From: DATBLE01 sp963841405
GTDB taxonomy: Bacteria > Actinomycetota > Thermoleophilia > Gaiellales > Gaiellaceae
DNA length: 64,000 bases
Direction: 5' to 3'
Assembly (NCBI GenBank): GCA_963841405.1
Contig: CAWJCM010000011.1
Location: 74,052-138,051, forward strand
In this document: piece after piece, positions 34,305 through 44,380 of the stretch
How positions within the stretch are numbered: position 1 is the first letter of the stretch
How the letters are laid out: each line of letters opens with the position of its first letter
The notes under the pieces: generated by a model
What the model was told of the DNA's origin: nothing
The model's database searches: none
Seen by the model: the letters and a program-made list of their open reading frames with translations, nothing else
Position numbers and translations under genes: made by a program

Positions 34305-36269
34305 CAGTCCTCGATCCCGAGGCCCACCGCAACGGCCATGGACGCGTTGGAGGCGGCGGCGTCCTCCAGGGTGCGGGACGCCTTGACCCGCACGAGCGGG
34401 TCGGCGACGCGAACGGGGATCCCGATCAGCCGCTCGAGTTCGGGCGCGAGACCGCCGCAGGCGGCGGCACCGCCGGTGATCATGATCTCGACGATCCCGA
34501 GCGACTTCGGCTGCTCCTGGTAGAAGCGCAGCGACGCCACGAGCTCGCGGGCGAACGACTGGAGCTCGGCGACCATCGCCCGGCGTGCTTCGTCGGCGTG
34601 GCGGGCGTCGAGGCCGGCGGCCTCGCCCTCCTCGCCGAGCGACAGGGCGTGCTTGATCGGCACCGCCGCGGACGGAGTGACGTCGAGCACCCGCGCGAGC
34701 GCAGCGTCGAGGGCGGAGCCGCCCCAGGGGAGCACTCGGCTGAACTCGCAGAGACGGCCGTCGGACACGGCGAGCGTCGAGCGGTCGTGGCCGATCGAGA
34801 CGCAGACCACCGCGGCGTCATCGCCGGGCGGCTGCTGCGGGTCGCTCAGCGCACGGAGGAGGGCGAACGCCTCGAGGTCGATGCCGACGAGCTTGAGCCC
34901 GGCCTTCCGGCAAGCGGCGACGTAGCGGTCGACGAGCTCCTTGTGGGCGACGACGAGCAGGACCCGGCAGACCCGGACTCCGTCCTCGCCGACGTGGTCG
35001 TCGAGCACCCGGTAGTCGAGCACTGCCTCGTCGAGAGGAATCGGCAAGGTCTCCTGCGCCCGGAAGCGGACGGCGTTGGCGAGCTGCTTCGCATCCTCGA
35101 TCCCGGAGATCTCGAAGGTGCGGACGCCGATTCGGTTGTTCGAGATCCCGAGCCGCACGCAGTTGCGGGGCAGCTTGTTCTTGCGGAAGAAGGCCTTCAG
35201 CGTCGTGGCGAGCTCCTCCGGCTCGCGCAGCTCGCCGCCGACGACGACGCCGCGCTTCAGCGGCATGCGCGCCATCCGGACGACCCTCGGGCCGCCCTTG
35301 TTGACCACCTGGGCGGCGGCGATCTGCGAAGCGCCGAGCTTGAGGCCGACGAGCTGGTTGCTGTTCTTCGAGCTCTTGTCCGCGCGCTTCGCCTTCCGGC
35401 GCTCGCGGCGGGACTGCTTCGCCGGCGCGGACCTGCGCGGCCTGCGGCTCGTCGACCTGCTCGGGCGCGGGGAGCTCGGCCTCCGGCTCGACGGCCTCGA
35501 CTGCGGCCACGGCTGCAGTGGCGGCGACCGGCAGAGCGGCTTCGACCGGCTCGGCCACGGGCTCCGTAGCGGGCTCCACGACCGGCTCCGCAGTCACGGC
35601 CGGCGGGACGTACTGGGTTGCGGCCGGGACGACCGGCGGCACCGGCTCGGCCGTCGGCGTCACCGGCGGGAGGACGGGTCCGGCCTCGTACTCGGCGGCC
35701 GGCAGGGCGGGCTCGACAGGCGGCAGCTCGGGCTCGACGGAGACGGGCGGAGCCGGATCGGGGACGACTGGAGCCGCCGGCGGCGAGACGGGAGGCTCGA
35801 CATGAGCCTGCTCGGGCCCGGGCGCAGCCGCCTCAACGTGCACGGGCGTCGCCTCGACCTCCGACTTCGGCTTGCGGCGGAAGCCGACCTCCTTCTTCCA
35901 GACCGATGCCTTCTTCTCTTCCGCGGGCTGCACGGTCGCTGCCTCGGCGCGAGCCTCGGGCTTCGCCTTCCGGCCGAAGCTGATCTCCTTCTTCCAGACC
36001 GAGGACTTCGCCTCCGGCTCGACTGCGGCCGCCTCCGACAGCGGCGGCGCCTCGACGGGCGGCAGCGAGACCGGCTTCGGCGGCTTCGGCTTGCTCTTGC
36101 GGCCGAAGCTGATCTCCTTCTTCCAGACCGAGGTCTTCGCCTCCGGCGCGGCCGGGGCGGCCTGCGCAGCCTCCTGCGGCCAGACGGGCTCCGCCTTCGG
36201 CGCCTGCTTCGGCTTCTTGCGGAAGCTGATCTCCTTCTTCCAGACCGAGGTCTCGTCGTTCTTGCCCAT
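34304..36269 (-). CDS. pilM: PilM with a long repeat-bearing N-terminal extension (one frameshift)
   Basis: Actin-like cytoplasmic protein of the pilus. The PilM core begins at about residue 295 (SNQLVGLKLGASQIAAAQVV) and has VCVSIGHDRSTLAV and EIMITGGAAACGGLAPELE, the ATPase-fold phosphate and adenosine motifs. In front lie about 290 residues: four copies of SVWKKEISF plus basic residues (Trp at 10, 49, 92 and 124), then a Pro/Ala/Glu/Val-rich linker. One extra G near 35425 separates extension and core. Because the extension runs into the core with only this break and begins one base after the pilT end, I treat them as one protein. Confidence 0.8.
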
Positions 36270-36270
36270 G

Positions 36271-37420
36271 TCAGCTCCCCGCCAGCCGGAGTCCGGAGGC
36301 GTTCGACGGTGGATGCGAGCGGCGTGCCGCTTCCCGACGGGGCGGCGCCGGTGCGCTCGAGCAGGCCGACCAGTTGCTCGGCGAAGCTCGAGCTCTCGAG
36401 CGCGACCTCCTTCGAGACCGTTCCGCGCAGGACGAGGTCGCAGAGCGCCTGCTCCATCGTCTGCATCCCGCGCGTCGTTCCGGTCTGCATCACCGAGTAG
36501 ATCTGCTCGAGCTTGCGCTGGCGGATCAGGTTGCGGACGGCGTAGTCGGGGAGCAGGATCTCGAGCGCGGCGACGCGGCCCTGGCCGTCGGCGGTCGGGA
36601 GCAGCGTCTGGGTGACGACTCCCTCGAGGCTCGACGAGAGCTGCGCGCGGACCTGGCCCTGCTGCTCGGCGGGGAAGACGTCGATGATGCGGTCGATCGT
36701 CCCGGCCGCGCCCCTGGTGTGCAGCGTGGCGAAGACGAGGTGGCCGGTCTCGGCGGCGGTCAGCGCCGTCGAGATCGTCTCGAGATCGCGCATCTCGCCG
36801 AGGAGGATCACGTCGGGGTCCTGGCGGAGGCCGGCCCGGAGCGCCTCGGCGAACCCGTGCGCGTCGGTTCCGACCTCGCGCTGGTTGACGAGACAGCGGC
36901 GGTGGCTGTGCAGGAACTCGATCGGGTCCTCGATCGTCAGGATGTGGCCCGCGCGGTTGCGGTTGATCTCGTCGATCAGCGCCGCCAGCGTCGTCGACTT
37001 GCCCGAGCCGGTCGGCCCGGTGACGAGGACGAGCCCGCGCGGCTTGTCGGCGAACTCGTGCAGGCCGCCGGGGAGGCCGAGCTCCTCGAGCGTGAGGATC
37101 TTGTACGGGATCAGGCGGAAAACAGCCGCAACCGCGCTCCGCTGGAAGAAGACGTTGACGCGGAAGCGGGCGACGCCGGAGATCGCGTACGACAGGTCGA
37201 TCTGCCGGTCGACCTCGAGCCGCTTCTGCTGCTCGGTCGTGAGGATGCGATAGAGGAGCTGCTGGGTGTCGTCCGGCGTCAGCTCCGGCAGCTCCTCGAG
37301 GACGGTCATCTCGCCGCGCACGCGAACGGCCGGCGCCGAGCCTGCGGAGATGTGCAGGTCGGAGGCCCGCAGCGTCTGCATGCTCTCGAGCAGCTGATCG
37401 ATCGAGTGGACGGCGGTCAT
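36271..37420 (-). CDS. pilT: Pilus retraction ATPase PilT (copy 1; C-terminal frame disturbed)
   Basis: Retraction motor, about 382 residues. The N-terminal PAS-like domain begins MTAVHSIDQLLESMQTLRASDLHIS. Walker A is GPTGSGKSTT (about residue 135), Asp box ILTIEDPIEF, Walker B LRQDPDVILLGEMRD, His box HLVFATLHT, and the PilT AIRNLI-type motif is YAVRNLIRQRKLEQIYSVMQTG. The open frame reads on into pilM. A TGA one base before the pilM ATG, in the next frame, is the likely true end, so one base is wrong in the last 40 codons. First gene of its operon, with a sigma-28-like promoter. Confidence 0.9.
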
Positions 37421-37429
37421 CCCGACCGG

Positions 37430-37457
37430 CTATCGGCAGTGCGCCGCCGGATCCTTA
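37430..37457 (-). promoter_or_regulatory. Sigma-28-like promoter of the pilT operon
   Basis: On the minus strand TAAG (37454-37457), 16 bases, GCCGATAG (37430-37437), then 9 bases to the pilT ATG. It matches the FliA/WhiG consensus TAAA-N15/16-GCCGATAA closely and predicts a very short leader. Confidence 0.6.
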
Positions 37458-37578
37458 ACGGGCCGAGTCGGCCTACCCCGTCTGAGCAGGGGATTTCCCC
37501 CGTTCTAGGGCTGGGGGCAGCGACGCGCGCGCGGCCGATACGTGCCGGGCCACCGCAAAACCCCAAGGAAGGAGCACC

Positions 37579-37979
37579 ATGCTCGGCAAGTTGCAGAAGC
37601 GTCTGAGGAGCGAGAAGGGTTTCACCCTGATCGAGCTCCTCGTCGTGATGATCATTCTCGCGATCCTCACGGCAATCGCGATCCCGTCGTACCTCAGCTT
37701 CAGGGACCGCGCGAACAAGAGCGCCGCCGGCGCAGACCTGCGCGCGGCGATTCCGTCCGTGGAGGCGTTCTTCTCGGACAACGGCACGTACGTCGGGCAT
37801 GGACGCCGCCGGGCTGAAGGCGTCGTACGACCAGTCGATCAGCCCGGGCATCATCTCGGTCACGCGGCGACCGCCACGTGGCTACTGCGTGCAGGCGACT
37901 TCGCCGAACGACACCACGAAGTTCGGCCTCCAAGGCGGGTCCGTCGGCGCAGATCGTCGTCGGCACGGCCTGTCCATAG
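37579..37979 (+). CDS. pilA: Major type IV pilin PilA (frameshifted)
   Basis: AAGGAAGGAG precedes the ATG. The short basic leader ends in G and is followed by the pilin signature FTLIELLVVMIILAILTAIAIPSYL with Glu at mature position 5, then SFRDRANKSAAGADLRAAIPSVEAFFSDNGTYVG. The rest is split over several frames: GMDAAGLKASYDQSISPGIISVT, YCVQATSPNDTTKFGLQGG, and SAQIVVGTACP before TAG at 37977-37979. At least three single-base changes are needed to restore it. A Cys pair near the C-terminus is typical of pilins. The number of breaks in the main pilin makes sequence error as likely as gene death. Confidence 0.8.
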
Positions 37980-38072
37980 GCAAGTCGCCTCAGATCAGGT
38001 CCGAGAGGGCGCGGGAGACCGCGCCCTCTCTCTTTTCTAAAGTCGCGGCCGCGATTTGCCGAGCAAGGGCAT

Positions 38073-40153
38073 GTGAAGAGGCAGCCCCGCCTACGCGCTT
38101 GTCGCCCTCGTCGGAGCGAGCTTCGTCATCCGGACTGCCCTGTCGTGGCTCCGCTCGACGCCGGCACTCTTCCCGGACGAGTACATCTACTCCTCGATCG
38201 GACGCTCGATCGCCGACTCCGGACATCCGCCGATCCGCGGCGGCCCCGCGCATTTTCCGGCGCTGCTCCAGCCGATCCTGACCGCGCCCGCATGGCTGAT
38301 CGGCGACGTCGGCACAGCCTTCAGGACGGTCCAGGCGATCGGCGCGCTCGCGATGTCGCTCGCAGCCGATCCCCGTGTACGTCCTCGCAGTGCGCCTCGG
38401 TCTCTCGCGGAGGATCGCCCTCGCGCTCGCCGCGCTCGCTCGTGCTCGTCCCGGACCTGCTCTATGCGTCGTTCGTCACCTCGGAGCCGTTCGCCTACCC
38501 CCTGGTGCTGGCCGCCGTCGCGGCCGGTACAATCGCCCTCGCCGAGCCGAGCCGCCGCTCCCAGCTTGCGTTCGTCGGCTTTGCCGCGCTTGCCGCGCTC
38601 ACGCGGGCGCAGCTCGTCTTGCTACCCGTCGTCTTCGTCCTCGCGACATTCGTGCTGGGGCGCGCGAGCACCGCCTGAGGACGGCCCTGCGCGAACAGCT
38701 TCTGCCGATCTGCGTCTTTGCTCTTCCGCATCGTCGCGCTGACGCTGGCCGGGCCGAGTCACGTGCTCGGCTACTACCACCCTGTTCTCCATCTCCGACT
38801 GAATCCGCTCCGCATTCCTCCGCTGGGTCGGGCTGGGACGCGATGGTGCTCGCGTATGCGGCCGGCTGGATCATCGTCCCGGGGCGCTGCTCGGCATGTG
38901 GTTCTGCGCTGCGCAGGCCGACGCTCGCGGATGGAGCATGCGTTTGCGGCGTCGTGACTCCTCCTCGCCGCCGGCGCTCGTGACCGAGGCCGGGTTGCTC
39001 CAGGCGAATGCCGACGGGCGGCCCGGGTTTCCCGTCAACGAGATCAAGGAGCGATACGTCTTCTACATCGCCCCCCTCGTCGGCATCTGCTTCGCGCTCT
39101 ACGCCAGGCGCGGCTGGCCGATACGCGTGACGCATCTCGCGCTCGCGGCCGGGCTGCTCATTCTCTCGGTGCGAGTTCCCTTGAGCGGCTTCGCGGTCGC
39201 CTCGACTCTGAGCGCCTCTCCGATCCTGTTCGCCGTTTACTGGCTGACAGTCGAGCTCGGTGGGCCGGGGAACGCCGCCGGCGTGGTCGCGGCCGCGGTC
39301 GGGCTGATGTCGGTCGTGGCGTGCTCGCGTCCCGACGTCCGCGGCTGGGCACCCCGATCGTGCTCGGGCTCGCCCTGCTCGCAACCGGAGCGGCCTCGGC
39401 CGGCGCGGTCGCACTCGACGTACAGAGCACGACCAATCTGAGAAGGACTGCGCTGCCCCTCGACCCGTCGTGGGTGGACAAGGCCCGCCTCGGACCGGTG
39501 ACGCTTCGTCAGTCATACGCGGGGCCCCGCGGCGATTACTCCCTCCAGGAGCTCTTCTGGAACCGCTCGATCACGCGGGTCGCCCTGCTGCCGGGAGCCG
39601 CGCGGTTCGACGCGTTCCGCACCGTGGCGTGCGCGTGCGCGCCGACGGTTCGTTGATGCTCGGCGGAGGACCGCTCAGCGGGCCGCTGCTCGTCGACACC
39701 TACGGCTCGACGGTCAGGCTCCACGGAGCGCGGATCGTCGCGACCGCCCCACATGCGGCGCTCTGGCTGCCGCGTGGCACCGCGGCGCCGCGGCTCTCGC
39801 TCTACGCACCCGGCCGGTATTCGGACGGCTGGCTCGCCGGTAGGGGGCCGATCACGATCTGGCCCGAGCAGACCGGAAGACCTGTCTCGGGCTGGCTGAC
39901 GATGCGCCTCACCGCGCCTCGGTGGGTCGGCAGGGTCAACATGTCGTTCCGGGCTCCGGGTGGGGAGCCGATCTCTCTGCATCTCCGGGCCGGAGGCTCT
40001 GCGCGCCTGCGGCTGCCGGTGTGCTCGGGGCGGGCCGCTCGGGTCACCTACCACTCCAGCCGCACGACGTTCCTCGGTCTGCGGCCCGTGAGCGCGAAGG
40101 CCACGGCGCCCGTCTTCACGCCGAGCCGCTCGGCCTGCCCGGCACCCCGATGA
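38073..40153 (+). pseudogene. Membrane glycosyltransferase (GT39/ArnT-like), heavily frameshifted
   Basis: Reading across frames from GTG 38073 gives one membrane protein of about 690 residues. It has a first helix (YALVALVGASFVIRTALSWLRS), the family acidic motif ALFPDEYIYSSIGRSIADSG, several helices (LLYASFVTSEPFAYPLVLAAVAAG, RYVFYIAPLVGICFALYARRGW), and a C-terminal soluble domain (TYGSTVRLHGARIV..., LSLYAPGRYSDGWL). At least six frame changes occur (near 38090, 38372, 38440, 38680, 38800, 39340, 39645). It lies directly after pilA, so it may glycosylate pilin or a surface polymer. Either decayed or badly sequenced. Confidence 0.65.
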
Positions 40154-40187
40154 GCCGGCCTCGGCCGGGGGACACCCCAACAGGGGA

Positions 40188-40215
40188 TGACAGCGCGTGC
40201 GCCCGAGGCCGATAA
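40188..40215 (+). promoter_or_regulatory. Sigma-28-like promoter of the minor-pilin operon (weak -35)
   Basis: GCCGATAA at 40208-40215 is a perfect -10; at 16 bases spacing the -35 is only TGAC (40188-40191). The pilV-like ATG is 11 bases further, with GAGGAAGG in between. Confidence 0.4.
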
Positions 40216-40226
40216 CGAGGAAGGCA

Positions 40227-41706
40227 ATGCCCCCGGCCAACTGGAGAGAGCTCCCCGTCCGGCGCGCACACCTGCTGATGCGACGGTTCAGGGACGAGCG
40301 CGGCATCTCGCTGATCGAGGTGACGATCGCGCTCGTCCTGCTCGCGGTCGTCAGCGCCGCCATGGTCACGGTGCTCACCTCTGCCACCGCCGCGACGAAG
40401 CTCGCGCGCCACCGGACGATCGCGCAGCAGGCGGCCCTGGGCCAGATCGAGGCGATCAGGGCGATGGACTACAAGGACGTCGGCGTCGTCGCCGGCAACC
40501 CCTCCGGGTGTCTGGGCGTGACCACGCCGACCACCGCCTGCCCGAACTCCTCGTATCCGCCCGCCACGCTCGCCGTGAACAACGGCGGGCTGCTCGCGAC
40601 GCTGACGACGCAGGTCTCGTACGTCAACGATCCCGGCCCGCTGAGCTACACCTCGTTCGCGAGCTACAAGAAGGTCGTCGTCACCGTCTCGCGCAACAGC
40701 GACTCGTCTCAGCTCGCGAAGGAAGTCACCTACGTCGCGCCGCCGGTGAAGGCGTCGCAGTCGAACGCGGTGATCAACGCCCGCGTCGATCGACATCGGG
40801 CCGAACCCCAGCCCGCAGATGACGAACGTGCCGGTGGCGCTGGCGACCGGCCCGAGCGCACCGCGGAACGATGTCACCGACGCCTCGGGCGCGGTCATCT
40901 TCGCCGGATTGACCCCGAACCCGACGAGTGGAGGGCAGGCCTACTACGACCTGAGCCTGACGCCTCCGGTCGGTTACGTCACCCTCTACGACACCGTCTC
41001 GCCGGCCGCGCCGGCGCACGTCCAGCTCTCCCCCGGCCAGACGTGGCCGACCGCGCTCTACGTCTACAAGCCGGCGACGATCTACGTCGATCTGAGGAAC
41101 TCGGACGGAACGGCATTCGTGCCCGTCGGTAGCTCGACCGCCACGCTGCAGTACACGCGGAACTCGCTCCCGTACACGAAGAACGTGTCCTACACGGGCA
41201 GTCCGGTGACCGTCACCACGATGACCGAAGGCACGCAGACGGTCCAGGTGATCCCCGGGCTCGCCTACACCGCGTCGGCGCTCAACGGCGGCTTCTACGA
41301 GTACGACCCCACGACGCAGCAGCCTCAGACCTCGAAGACCGAAAACGTCCCGGACAACGGGTACCCGACGACGCTCACGCACACGTTCACGCTCACGAAT
41401 GCGCCGACCGCCGCCCTGAGCGTCCAGGTCACCCGCTCGGGAATCGCCTGCAAGGGTGCGACGGTCACGATCAGCGCCGGCCCCTGGGGCGGAGCGCCGT
41501 GGAACTTCTCCGTGACCGGAACAACGAACGCAGCCACCGGCGCTGCCGCGATCCTGAACGTCCCGGTCCTTCCCAGCGGCACCACCTACACCATCTTCGG
41601 CAAGTCGAACAAGACGAGCCAGAGCCGGACCTACACCAATCAGCCCGTCTCAGCTCCGTCGACGAGCTTCAACGTCCAGCTCACGTCGGGGAGCACGACG
41701 TGCTGA
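40227..41706 (+). CDS. Minor pilin PilV-like (one frameshift)
   Basis: ATG 40227 gives a basic leader and the prepilin cut site RFRDERGISLIEVTIALVLLAVVSAAMV (read in two parts: DERG then ISLIEV), with Glu 5. The pilin part runs to about residue 185. One extra C near 40785 breaks the frame, and the continuation (SIDIGPNPSPQMTNVPVALATG) carries Ig/carboxypeptidase-regulatory-like beta domains to residue about 490 (SLTPPVGYVTLYDTV, GATVTISAGPWGG). A long C-terminal domain on a minor pilin suggests a tip adhesin. The stop overlaps the pilW-like GTG. Confidence 0.78.
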
Positions 41707-42311
41707 GACTGCCCATCCGGCGGGCCGCGGCCGAGCAGGACGGCTTCACGATGATCGAACTGATGGCCTCGATGTTCATCCTGACCGCCGGCGTGCTCGT
41801 CGCCTGGTCGGCGATCGTGTCGACGACCACGAAGACCGCCGGGCGTGCCCGGGAGCTCGCCGACCTGCAGACGGAGGTCCGGTTCGCGGTGAACACGCTG
41901 GCGGCCGACCTGCGCCAGGCCCAGTGCAAGGACACCGTCACGACGCCGGTGTCCACCTCGACCGCCACCCAGGTCACCTTCTGGTCGCCCGACCGGCTGA
42001 CGCCGTACCACCTGCGCCAGGTCTCCTACCGTCTCTCGGGCGGCCAGCTCCAGCGGCAGGTCGCCACCAGCACCAACACCGACGGACCTCCATGGACGAT
42101 GGGGGCGGCCGGGGCCTGGTCGACGCTGGTCGGCCGGATCACGAACGCGTCGATCTTCACCTACAAGAACGCCGCGAGCCAGACCACGACGACCGCGTCG
42201 CAGGTCGCGTCGGCAAACGTCAGCCTCATGATCGCGCCGCCCGTCGGCCTCGGCGGGGCCGGCGCGAGCTACCAGACCAACATCGCCCTCAGGTCGGACA
42301 CGTGCTTCTGA
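41700..42311 (+). CDS. Minor pilin PilW-like
   Basis: 203 residues from GTG 41700 with the leader RRAAAEQDG and pilin helix FTMIELMASMFILTAGVLVAWSAIV (Glu 5 present). The body LADLQTEVRFAVNTLAADLRQAQ is the region where PilW/PulJ-type minor pilins are conserved. It overlaps pilV (7 bases) and the pilX-like gene (10 bases), consistent with coupled translation of the pilus tip complex. Confidence 0.85.
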   Translation: MLRLPIRRAAAEQDGFTMIELMASMFILTAGVLVAWSAIVSTTTKTAGRARELADLQTEVRFAVNTLAADLRQAQCKDTVTTPVSTSTATQVTFWSPDRLTPYHLRQVSYRLSGGQLQRQVATSTNTDGPPWTMGAAGAWSTLVGRITNASIFTYKNAASQTTTTASQVASANVSLMIAPPVGLGGAGASYQTNIALRSDTCF

Positions 42312-43738
42312 GGAATCGCATCCTGAGGGACGAGCGCGGCACGGCGATGGTGCTGGTCGTGTTCCTCACGGCCGCCGTGGCGCTGCTGTCCGTGAGCCTC
42401 ATCGACCTCGTCCGCGGCGACTCGACCCGGGCGGCGAAGGCCACGGTCAGCGACGCGTCGTTCCAGGCAGCGGAAGCCGGGCTCGACGACTACACGTCAA
42501 AGCTCCTCGACGACAACCAGTTCTACCTCCACGACGTCGCGCTGGGCGAGTCCACGCGCCGCTCGTCCGGCGGCACGCTGGTCTCGCCCGGCGCCTCCAC
42601 CCCCACGGCCTGGACCTACGGCACGACCTGGACATACCCGAACGGCAAGGACAACTGGCGTTCCCTGACCAACGGCTACGAGTACAACGTCCAGCTCACC
42701 GCTCCGACCGTCACCAACAAGTGGGCGATTGTCGTCGCCACCGGCCGGAGGCAGGGCACCACCTCGCCGTCACGCGTGATCGAGGAGTGGCTGCGCCCCT
42801 CGTCGGTCGCCGACTTCCAGATGATCTCGAACATCTCCGTCAGCTACGGAAGCGCAGCGACGACGTTCGGGAAGATCTACGCCAACGGCAACATCAACCA
42901 CGCCGGCACTGCGTTCGCGAACCTGTACGCCGAGAACAGCGTCACGGGCAGCCCGACGATGCTGAACGGCGCCCTCAAGTACGACAGCTCGAACATCGGG
43001 ACGGTGATCAAGTCACACCCGATCAACTTCTCCAGCTTCGCAACGTCGCTCGTCGACATCCAGCGGGCCTCACAGCTGAGCGGGATCTACCTCAACGACG
43101 CCACCGCCGGCGCCTGGCAGCTGACTTTCAACAGCGACGGGACGGTGAACGTCAAGAAGTGCAACGGCACCAACCAGACGAGCTCGTCCCCGCCGACCTG
43201 CAACCAGGTCGCCGGCTATCCCAAGCCGGTGCCGGCGAACGGCGCCATCTACGCCGAGCAGAACGCGATCATCGCCGGCGGCACCTCGAGCTGCACCGAT
43301 CCGGGTCGGCCCGGCTACCTGCCGGTGCGCAACCTCACGAACGCGGTCTGCGTCAACGGCCGGGTGACCGTCGCCTCGAACAACCAGATCATCATCGGCG
43401 ACGACATCGGCTACGTGAACTCCGCCGGCGGCGACGACGTCCTCGGACTGATCGCGAAGGGCGACATGATCGTGGCCGAATGGGCCCCGCAGACGCTGAA
43501 CTGGCGTGCGGCGACGATCGCCCAGACCGGCCAGTGGAGCTCGGCGAGCTCGGGCGGCAGCCACAACACGATGACGTTCATGGGCTCGACGGCGACCGCC
43601 CAGGGCGGGCAGATGTCGATGTTCACCGCCCGTAACTACAACTACGACGACTCGCTGCTGTACCTGCAGCCGCCGTGGTTCCCGACGATCGGCGACGCCT
43701 ACACCGTCCTCCTCTTCCGGGAGCTGCCGGCGACGTAG
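42302..43738 (+). CDS. Minor pilin PilX-like with a long C-terminal domain
   Basis: 478 residues from GTG 42302. It starts LLRNRILRDERG then TAMVLVVFLTAAVALLSVSLIDLVRGD and AAEAGLDDY, the PilX_N pattern, without the Glu 5 of major pilins. The long extracellular domain has INHAGTAFANLYAENSV and a polar beta-helix-like run (VNGRVTVASNNQIIIGDDIGYV) similar to bactofilin/PilX surface domains. No transmembrane segment other than the N-terminal one. Last gene of the pilVWX unit. Confidence 0.8.
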   Translation: MLLRNRILRDERGTAMVLVVFLTAAVALLSVSLIDLVRGDSTRAAKATVSDASFQAAEAGLDDYTSKLLDDNQFYLHDVALGESTRRSSGGTLVSPGASTPTAWTYGTTWTYPNGKDNWRSLTNGYEYNVQLTAPTVTNKWAIVVATGRRQGTTSPSRVIEEWLRPSSVADFQMISNISVSYGSAATTFGKIYANGNINHAGTAFANLYAENSVTGSPTMLNGALKYDSSNIGTVIKSHPINFSSFATSLVDIQRASQLSGIYLNDATAGAWQLTFNSDGTVNVKKCNGTNQTSSSPPTCNQVAGYPKPVPANGAIYAEQNAIIAGGTSSCTDPGRPGYLPVRNLTNAVCVNGRVTVASNNQIIIGDDIGYVNSAGGDDVLGLIAKGDMIVAEWAPQTLNWRAATIAQTGQWSSASSGGSHNTMTFMGSTATAQGGQMSMFTARNYNYDDSLLYLQPPWFPTIGDAYTVLLFRELPAT

Positions 43739-43745
43739 CGCGGCC

Positions 43746-43773
43746 TCAAGCGCGCACCCGCCGATGCCGATAA
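43746..43773 (+). promoter_or_regulatory. Sigma-28-like promoter of orf199-orf112
   Basis: TCAA (43746-43749), 16 bases, GCCGATAA (43766-43773), then 7 bases to the ATG at 43781. The -10 is a perfect match to the FliA/WhiG consensus. Confidence 0.6.
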
Positions 43774-43780
43774 CACGAAC

Positions 43781-44380
43781 ATGACCCGCACTCTCGACCC
43801 CCGCGCCCGCCTGCTCCTGCTCGTCCTGCTGCTCGTCCTCGCAGCAGGCGTCGCAGGCTTCATGGCGGTCACCCGCCTGCACGGCTCGAGCGACTCCCAG
43901 CCGACCGCCGCCCCCGTGCCGGTGACGCATAGGCCGGCCACGACGGCGGTCGCGAAGCCGCACTCGGCGGCCAGCTCCGCCAGGCTGCACGCAGCCCCCG
44001 CGAAGCACCGGACGGTCGCCAAGGCTCCGGTGCATCCCGCGCCCAAGTCGAAGCCGGCGGCCGCTCCGAACCAGCTCCCCGCCGTGATCCGCCGCGCGCT
44101 GGCCGCCGACCAGGTGGTCGTCGTCGCGCTGTACGACCCGCGGGCGAAGATCGACGGGGCCGCGCTGGCGGAGGCCAGGGCCGGTGCAAAGCTGGCAGGC
44201 AGCTCCTTCGCTCCCATCGACGTGCGCGGCCACGGCGTCGACTCGCTGAACGCGAAGTACGGCGCCGTCCAGGATCCGGCCGTGCTCGTCCTCCGCCCGC
44301 CCGATTCGCTCGTCGTCCGGATCGACGGCTTCGCCGACCGCGACACGGTCGCCCAGGCGGCCGACAACGCCGCCTCGTGA
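43781..44380 (+). CDS. Membrane-anchored protein of the pilus locus, possible thioredoxin-like domain
   Basis: 199 residues. One N-terminal helix (LLLLVLLLVLAAGVAGFMAV), a Pro/Ala/His/Lys-rich linker (40-95), then a compact domain VVVALYDPRAKIDGAALAEARAG ... DPAVLVLRPPDSLVVRIDGFADRDTV whose strand order resembles a thioredoxin fold but lacks the CxxC. It has its own sigma-28-like promoter and is coupled to the next gene (GTGA). I do not recognise a named family; a pilus-assembly role is inferred from place and promoter. Confidence 0.6.
   Translation: MTRTLDPRARLLLLVLLLVLAAGVAGFMAVTRLHGSSDSQPTAAPVPVTHRPATTAVAKPHSAASSARLHAAPAKHRTVAKAPVHPAPKSKPAAAPNQLPAVIRRALAADQVVVVALYDPRAKIDGAALAEARAGAKLAGSSFAPIDVRGHGVDSLNAKYGAVQDPAVLVLRPPDSLVVRIDGFADRDTVAQAADNAAS

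Noticed and set aside
37534..37541. GCCGATAC upstream of pilA as a sigma-28 promoter
   Set aside because: The -35 place has only GGGG and the distance to the start is larger than in the other cases.
37421..37578. c-di-GMP riboswitch before pilA
   Set aside because: Such switches are common before pilin genes, but I could not find the conserved core or a matching fold.
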